A DNA stretch of 64,000 nucleotides. Source: an uncultured Prevotellaceae bacterium. GTDB lineage: Bacteria > Bacteroidota > Bacteroidia > Bacteroidales > Bacteroidaceae. The notes below the pieces were generated by a model, which was given only the letters and a program-made list of their open reading frames with translations, ran no database searches and was not told where the DNA came from. Within the stretch, counting starts at the first letter, position 1. Each line of letters opens with the position of its first letter. A program made the translations under genes and the position numbers. Positions 59,781-64,000 of the stretch are shown piece by piece. Where the stretch lies: contig CAMVDV010000006.1 of the NCBI GenBank assembly GCA_947166305.1, positions 32,664 through 96,663 of the forward strand, in the 5' to 3' direction.

Positions 59781-62700
59781 ATGTCAAAAGAAAAGAAATT
59801 CGTGACTTGGGATGGCAACACCTGTGCCGGACACGTAGCCTACATGTTCAGTGAAGTAGCAGCCATCTATCCTATCACTCCTTCATCTCCCATGGCGGAG
59901 CATGTCGATGAGTGGGCCGCTCAGGGACGCAAGAACCTCTTCGGCGACACAGTATTGGTTCAGGAAATGCAGAGCGAAGGCGGCGCAGCAGGTGCTGTGC
60001 ATGGTTCCTTGCAGGCAGGTGCGCTGACAAGCACCTTCACTGCCAGCCAAGGTCTTCTGCTCATGATTCCCAATATGTACAAAATTGCAGGCGAATTGCT
60101 GCCGAGCGTCTTCCATGTATCGGCTCGTACGCTTGCCACACACTCTTTGTGCATCTTCGGTGACCACAGCGATGTGATGGCTTGCCGTCAGACTGGCTTT
60201 GCAATGCTGGCCGAAGGTAGCGTGCAGGAAGTGATGGACCTCAGCGCCGTTGCCCATCTTGCCGCTCTCGAGGCACGCGTGCCTTTCATCAACTTCTTCG
60301 ACGGCTTCCGCACTTCCCACGAATATCAGAAGGTAGAGCTTCTGGAAGAGGACGACGTGCGCGACCTCGTCAATCAGAAAGCCCTCAGCGAGTTCCGTGC
60401 CCGTGCCCTCTCTCCTGAGCATCCTCAGGCTAAAGGCATGGCCGAGAACCCCGAGACGTTCTTTGCACATCGCGAGAGTTGCAACCGCTACTACGATGCC
60501 GTTCCTGCCATCGTGGAGAAATATATGGCAGCCATCAGCGAGCGCACTGGCCGCAAGTATGAGCTCTTCAGCTATTATGGTGCAGAAGATGCTGAGCAAG
60601 TCATCATCCTGATGGGCTCGGCAACAGAAGCTGCCCGCGAAGCCATTGACTATGCTAATGCTCATGGCAAGAAGTACGGCATGGTGAGCGTTCATCTCTA
60701 TCGTCCCTTCAGCGTGAAGCATTTGCTTGCCGCAGTGCCCAAGACCTGCAAGCGTATTGCTGTGCTCGACCGCACGAAGGAGCCTGGAGCCAATGGCGAG
60801 CCTCTCTACCTCGACGTACGCGACGCATTCTATGGCCAGCCGGGCGCCCCCATCATTGTAGGCGGTCGCTATGGCCTCGGCTCAGCCGACGTCACTCCCA
60901 CCATGATGCTCAGCGTCTATGAGAACCTCGAGTTACCTCAGCCCAAGGAACACTTCACCGTCGGCATCGTCGACGACCTCACTTACACCTCTCTGCCCGT
61001 CAAGGAAGAGATGGCACTGGGCGGCGAAGGCATCTTCGAAGCCAAGTTCTTCGGCCTTGGTGCAGACGGCACGGTCGGTGCAAACAAGAACAGCGTGAAG
61101 ATTATCGGCGACAACACCAACAAGTATTGCCAGGCTTACTTCAGCTACGACTCCAAGAAGTCGGGCGGCTTCACCTGCTCTCACTTGCGCTTTGGCGACA
61201 CACCCATCCGCAGCACATATCAGATTAAGACGCCTAACTTCGTGGCTTGCCACGTTCAGGCATATCTCAGGATGTACGACGTGACGCGCGGCCTGCGCCA
61301 GGGCGGTCAGTTCCTGCTCAACACAATCTTCGAGGGCGAAGAGCTCGTACACTTCCTTCCGAACAACGTGAAGAAGTACTTTGCCGAGAAGAACATCACC
61401 GTCTATTACATCAACGCCACGAAGATTGCACAGGAGATTGGCCTCGGCAACCGCACGAACACCATCCTGCAGAGCGCATTCTTCCGCATCACAGAAGTTA
61501 TTCCCGTGGAGCTTGCCGTCGAACAGATGAAGAAAGCCATCGTGAAGTCTTACGGCAAGAAAGGCGAGGACGTGGTGAACATGAACTTTGCTGCCGTAGA
61601 TCGTGGTGGCGAGTACAAGGTACTGCCTGTTGATCCTGCTTGGGCTAACCTGCCAGCCGATGAGGCTCCCGTCTATGACGAACCCGAGTTCATCACGAAG
61701 CTCGTGCGCCCCATCAACGCCCAGAATGGTGCAGACCTTCCAGTCAGCGCTTACAAGGGCTACGAGGACGGCGCTTGGGAACAGGGCACAGCTGCATACG
61801 AGAAGCGTGGCGTGGCAGGCTTCGTGCCTGTATGGAACCCTGATAACTGCATCCAGTGCAACAAGTGTGCTTTCGTTTGTCCTCACGCTTGCATTCGTCC
61901 CATCGTGATGAACGACGAGGAGGTGAAGGGCTTCGAAGGCAAGACCATCGAGATGAAAGCACCTGCAGCCATGAAGGGTATGCACTTCGTCATGCAGGTT
62001 GGCGTGAAGGACTGCCTTGGTTGCGGCAACTGCGCCGATGTCTGCCCGGGCAATCCGAAGCTCGGAGGCCCTGCTCTCAAGATGGTTCCCTACGACGACT
62101 CAAGTGCCGAAGCTGCTCAGGAAGCAAAGAACTGGGAATACTGCATCAAGAAGGTCAGCTCGAAGCAGGACCTCGTCGATATCAAGCAGAGCCCCAAGAA
62201 CAGTCAGTTCGCTCAGCCTCTCTTTGAATTCAGCGGCGCTTGCTCTGGTTGTGGCGAGACACCTTACGTCAAGCTCATCTCTCAGCTCTTCGGTGACCGC
62301 GAGATGGCAAGCAACGCCACAGGCTGCTCCAGCATTTATTCCGGCTCCATTCCTTCTACACCTTACACCAAGAATGCCAAGGGTCAAGGCCCCGCATGGA
62401 GTAATTCACTCTTTGAAGACTTCTGCGAGTACGGCCTCGGCATGGTGCTTGGCCGCAAGAAACTACGCAACAGAATGCGCAAGCTGGCCGAAGAGCTGGT
62501 ACACACCACTGCCTTCGACTGGATGCGCGAGGCTACGCAGAAATGGCTCGACACATACGATGACTCCACCGCCAACCGCAAGGCAACCGATGAGTTCGTT
62601 GCAGCCCTTGAGAAGGCTATACTGCCTATCGACGGAGCCATAGAGTTCTGGCAGGGCAAGGGCAAGGAACTGTATGGAGCCGAGGTGGCTGCACAGAAGT

Positions 62701-63473
62701 TGCAGGAAGCCAAGGATGCCAAGGCAGCAGGCAGCCCCATCTGCCCGTGCCGCGGATGTGCACTCGAGAGCGAGCTGCTCGCGAACAAGGACAAGCTGGC
62801 AAAGGCAAGCCAGTGGATTATCGGTGGCGACGGTGCAAGCTACGACATCGGTTACGGCGGTCTCGACCACGTCATCGGTTCGGGCGAGGATGTCAACATC
62901 TTCGTCATCGACACCGAAGTTTACTCCAACACCGGCGGCCAGGCTTCGAAAGCCACTCCCATCGGTGCCATCGCTCAGTTTGCAGCTAATGGCAAGCGCG
63001 TGGGCAAGAAGGATCTCGGTCTCATGCAGGCCACTTACGGCAATGTCTATGTGGCTCAGGTGGCTATGGGTGCCGACCAAAGCCAGTGCCTCAAGGCATT
63101 CCGCGAGGCTGAAGCTTGGCACGGACCTTCGCTCATCATTGCCTACGCACCCTGCATCAACCACGGTCTGAAGGCCAAGGGCGGCATGGGTAAGAGTCAG
63201 GCTGAGGAGGCAAAGGCCGTTGAATGCGGTTACTGGCATCTGTGGCGCAACAATCCTGCGCTGGCCGAAGAGGGCAAGAATCCCTTCCAGCTCGACAGCA
63301 AGGAGCCTGATTGGGACAAATTCCAGGACTTCCTCGAGGGCGAAGTGCGCTTCCTCTCTCTGAAGAAAGCCGCTCCCGAAGAGGCACAGGAGCTCTACGA
63401 TGCTTGTAAGGCAGCCGCTCAGCGCCGCTACAAGACCTACGTCCGCAAGACGCAGGAGGACTGGAGCGAATAG
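59781..63473 (+). CDS. nifJ: Pyruvate:ferredoxin (flavodoxin) oxidoreductase
   Basis: 1230 aa, single-chain enzyme oxidising pyruvate to acetyl-CoA and CO2 with reduced ferredoxin. Domain I begins FVTWDGNTCAGHVAYMFSEV AAIYPITPSSPMAEH; two 4Fe-4S sites are NPDNCIQCNKCAFVCPHACI (about residue 690) and VKDCLGCGNCADVCPG (about 745); the third cluster ligands start in SGACSGCGETPYV (about 818); the thiamine diphosphate motif is IIGGDGASYDIGYGGLDHVI with VYSNTGGQ (about 1014-1060). Length is slightly above the usual 1180-1200. It points to an anaerobic fermentative lifestyle. Confidence 0.96.
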   Translation: MSKEKKFVTWDGNTCAGHVAYMFSEVAAIYPITPSSPMAEHVDEWAAQGRKNLFGDTVLVQEMQSEGGAAGAVHGSLQAGALTSTFTASQGLLLMIPNMYKIAGELLPSVFHVSARTLATHSLCIFGDHSDVMACRQTGFAMLAEGSVQEVMDLSAVAHLAALEARVPFINFFDGFRTSHEYQKVELLEEDDVRDLVNQKALSEFRARALSPEHPQAKGMAENPETFFAHRESCNRYYDAVPAIVEKYMAAISERTGRKYELFSYYGAEDAEQVIILMGSATEAAREAIDYANAHGKKYGMVSVHLYRPFSVKHLLAAVPKTCKRIAVLDRTKEPGANGEPLYLDVRDAFYGQPGAPIIVGGRYGLGSADVTPTMMLSVYENLELPQPKEHFTVGIVDDLTYTSLPVKEEMALGGEGIFEAKFFGLGADGTVGANKNSVKIIGDNTNKYCQAYFSYDSKKSGGFTCSHLRFGDTPIRSTYQIKTPNFVACHVQAYLRMYDVTRGLRQGGQFLLNTIFEGEELVHFLPNNVKKYFAEKNITVYYINATKIAQEIGLGNRTNTILQSAFFRITEVIPVELAVEQMKKAIVKSYGKKGEDVVNMNFAAVDRGGEYKVLPVDPAWANLPADEAPVYDEPEFITKLVRPINAQNGADLPVSAYKGYEDGAWEQGTAAYEKRGVAGFVPVWNPDNCIQCNKCAFVCPHACIRPIVMNDEEVKGFEGKTIEMKAPAAMKGMHFVMQVGVKDCLGCGNCADVCPGNPKLGGPALKMVPYDDSSAEAAQEAKNWEYCIKKVSSKQDLVDIKQSPKNSQFAQPLFEFSGACSGCGETPYVKLISQLFGDREMASNATGCSSIYSGSIPSTPYTKNAKGQGPAWSNSLFEDFCEYGLGMVLGRKKLRNRMRKLAEELVHTTAFDWMREATQKWLDTYDDSTANRKATDEFVAALEKAILPIDGAIEFWQGKGKELYGAEVAAQKLQEAKDAKAAGSPICPCRGCALESELLANKDKLAKASQWIIGGDGASYDIGYGGLDHVIGSGEDVNIFVIDTEVYSNTGGQASKATPIGAIAQFAANGKRVGKKDLGLMQATYGNVYVAQVAMGADQSQCLKAFREAEAWHGPSLIIAYAPCINHGLKAKGGMGKSQAEEAKAVECGYWHLWRNNPALAEEGKNPFQLDSKEPDWDKFQDFLEGEVRFLSLKKAAPEEAQELYDACKAAAQRRYKTYVRKTQEDWSE

Positions 63474-63505
63474 ACAATCCGCAAGGTCTTATTTGACTGA
63501 ACGAT

Positions 63506-63569
63506 AGCTTTATGCCTTGATAGGTTTGAGATTAAAGGATTTCAAGCCTGTCAGGGCATAAGCTTTTTT
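63506..63569 (+). terminator. Long hairpin terminator after nifJ
   Basis: TATGCCTTGATAGGTTTGAG and its continuation (63511-63532) pair over 22 bp with 63539-63560, with four G-T wobble pairs and no mismatch, followed by AGCTTTTTT. Confidence 0.85.
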
Positions 63570-63633
63570 GAGCATCTGCTGTATATGTTTGGAGCCGATG
63601 CAGTTATAAATTCGATGCCACACGTTTTGGCTT

Positions 63634-63793
63634 GTAGGGACGCGCCGTGGCGCGTCCGCTATTGCAGCAAAGATATAGCAGAAGAGAATGTGACGCGGCG
63701 GGCGGACGCGCCACGGCGCGGCGGTTATTGATGCAAAGATATCGCAGGAGAGAATGTGATGCGGCGGGCGGACGCACCACGGCGCGTCCCTAC
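63634..63793. repeat. GC-rich palindromes with internal duplication
   Basis: Three GGACGCGCC-type palindromes (63634-63659, 63697-63720, 63770-63793). The stretch from GCAAAGATAT at 63667 is repeated at 63733, 66 bp later (three times 22). Confidence 0.8.
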
Positions 63794-63810
63794 AAGGGAA
63801 TTGAGTAAAT

Positions 63811-63951
63811 TGCCAACGCCACACGAGGAAATTGCAAACGTCACACGAGGAAATTGCAAACGCCACACGAGAAGATTGCAAACGCCACACGAGGAAATCG
63901 CCAACGCCACACGAGGAAATCGCCAACCACTCATTAGTCAATTGCAAATAT
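63811..63951. repeat. 22-bp periodic array, locus 12
   Basis: ACACGAG starts at 63821, 63843, 63865, 63887 and 63909, all 22 bp apart, alternating with ATTGCAAACG/ATCGCCAACG; a decayed unit follows at 63931. ACACGAG is the reverse of CTCGTGT in locus 4. No gene is seen between 63474 and the window end. Confidence 0.9.
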
Positions 63952-64000
63952 TGCTGTCCGCTAAAAGTCCAATGAGCACAAATTATCGTCCGCAATGCCG

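Overview
The window looks like a chromosomal segment from a Bacteroidales bacterium, most likely Prevotellaceae-like (family-level placement is inference). The evidence is the recurrent Bacteroidetes -7 promoter box TAnnTTTG, a TonB-dependent receptor with DUF5689-type surface lipoproteins, a gliding-motility/T9SS type C-terminal domain, a BspA-like leucine-rich repeat protein, a C10 cysteine protease, several secreted glycosidases and a Ser-type sulfatase. No rRNA, CRISPR array, intact insertion sequence or prophage was seen; one tRNA-Ser(CGA) is present.

Layout. 1-5408: a minus-strand TonB receptor / DUF5689 lipoprotein / OB-fold lipoprotein operon divergent from a secreted endonuclease/exonuclease/phosphatase protein. 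5570-8739: fructose-bisphosphate aldolase, MTA/SAH nucleosidase and an EamA transporter. 8834-9608: tRNA-Ser and a scar joining an AraC-family remnant to a ferritin-like remnant. 9923-12737: FMN-binding split barrel protein, a small helix-turn-helix-like protein, ZIP transporter, glutathione peroxidase and an MBL-fold hydrolase. 12724-18900: glycan breakdown (GH78, GH30, GH20). 19014-20999: a Na/phosphate cotransporter-PhoU protein with an OmpR/PhoB-type winged-helix domain fused at its C-terminus. 21337-22979: LRR protein and a P-loop protein. 22980-24387: repeat-rich region without a convincing gene. 24388-29104: transporter, flavodoxin-like protein, OM barrel, LysM/receptor-like protein, CHU_C protein. 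29064-31886: uvrA. 32319-35492: C10 protease. 35617-41698: tcdA, mutS2 and an S9 peptidase. 42425-48940: mfd-recN-tilS. 49132-54935: cysC, SLC13 transporter, radA and tex. 55730-58257: oxidoreductase and sulfatase. 58492-59673: AAA protein with altered nucleotide-binding motifs. 59781-63473: pyruvate:ferredoxin oxidoreductase.

Much of the unexplained structure is in the repeats. At least twelve intergenic loci carry short arrays with a strict 22-bp period. Their sequences differ, but they share sub-motifs across loci, sometimes inverted. Separately, palindromic or A/T-rich dispersed repeats that also occur between genes are found in frame inside conserved genes: uvrA, mutS2, the S9 peptidase (twice), tcdA, tilS, mfd and perhaps radA. 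GC-rich palindromes around GGGACGCGCC are a further family.

The most unusual single gene is the transporter-PhoU-winged helix fusion, which could couple phosphate transport or sensing directly to transcription from the membrane. All functions are inferred from reading the sequence; no database search was possible.
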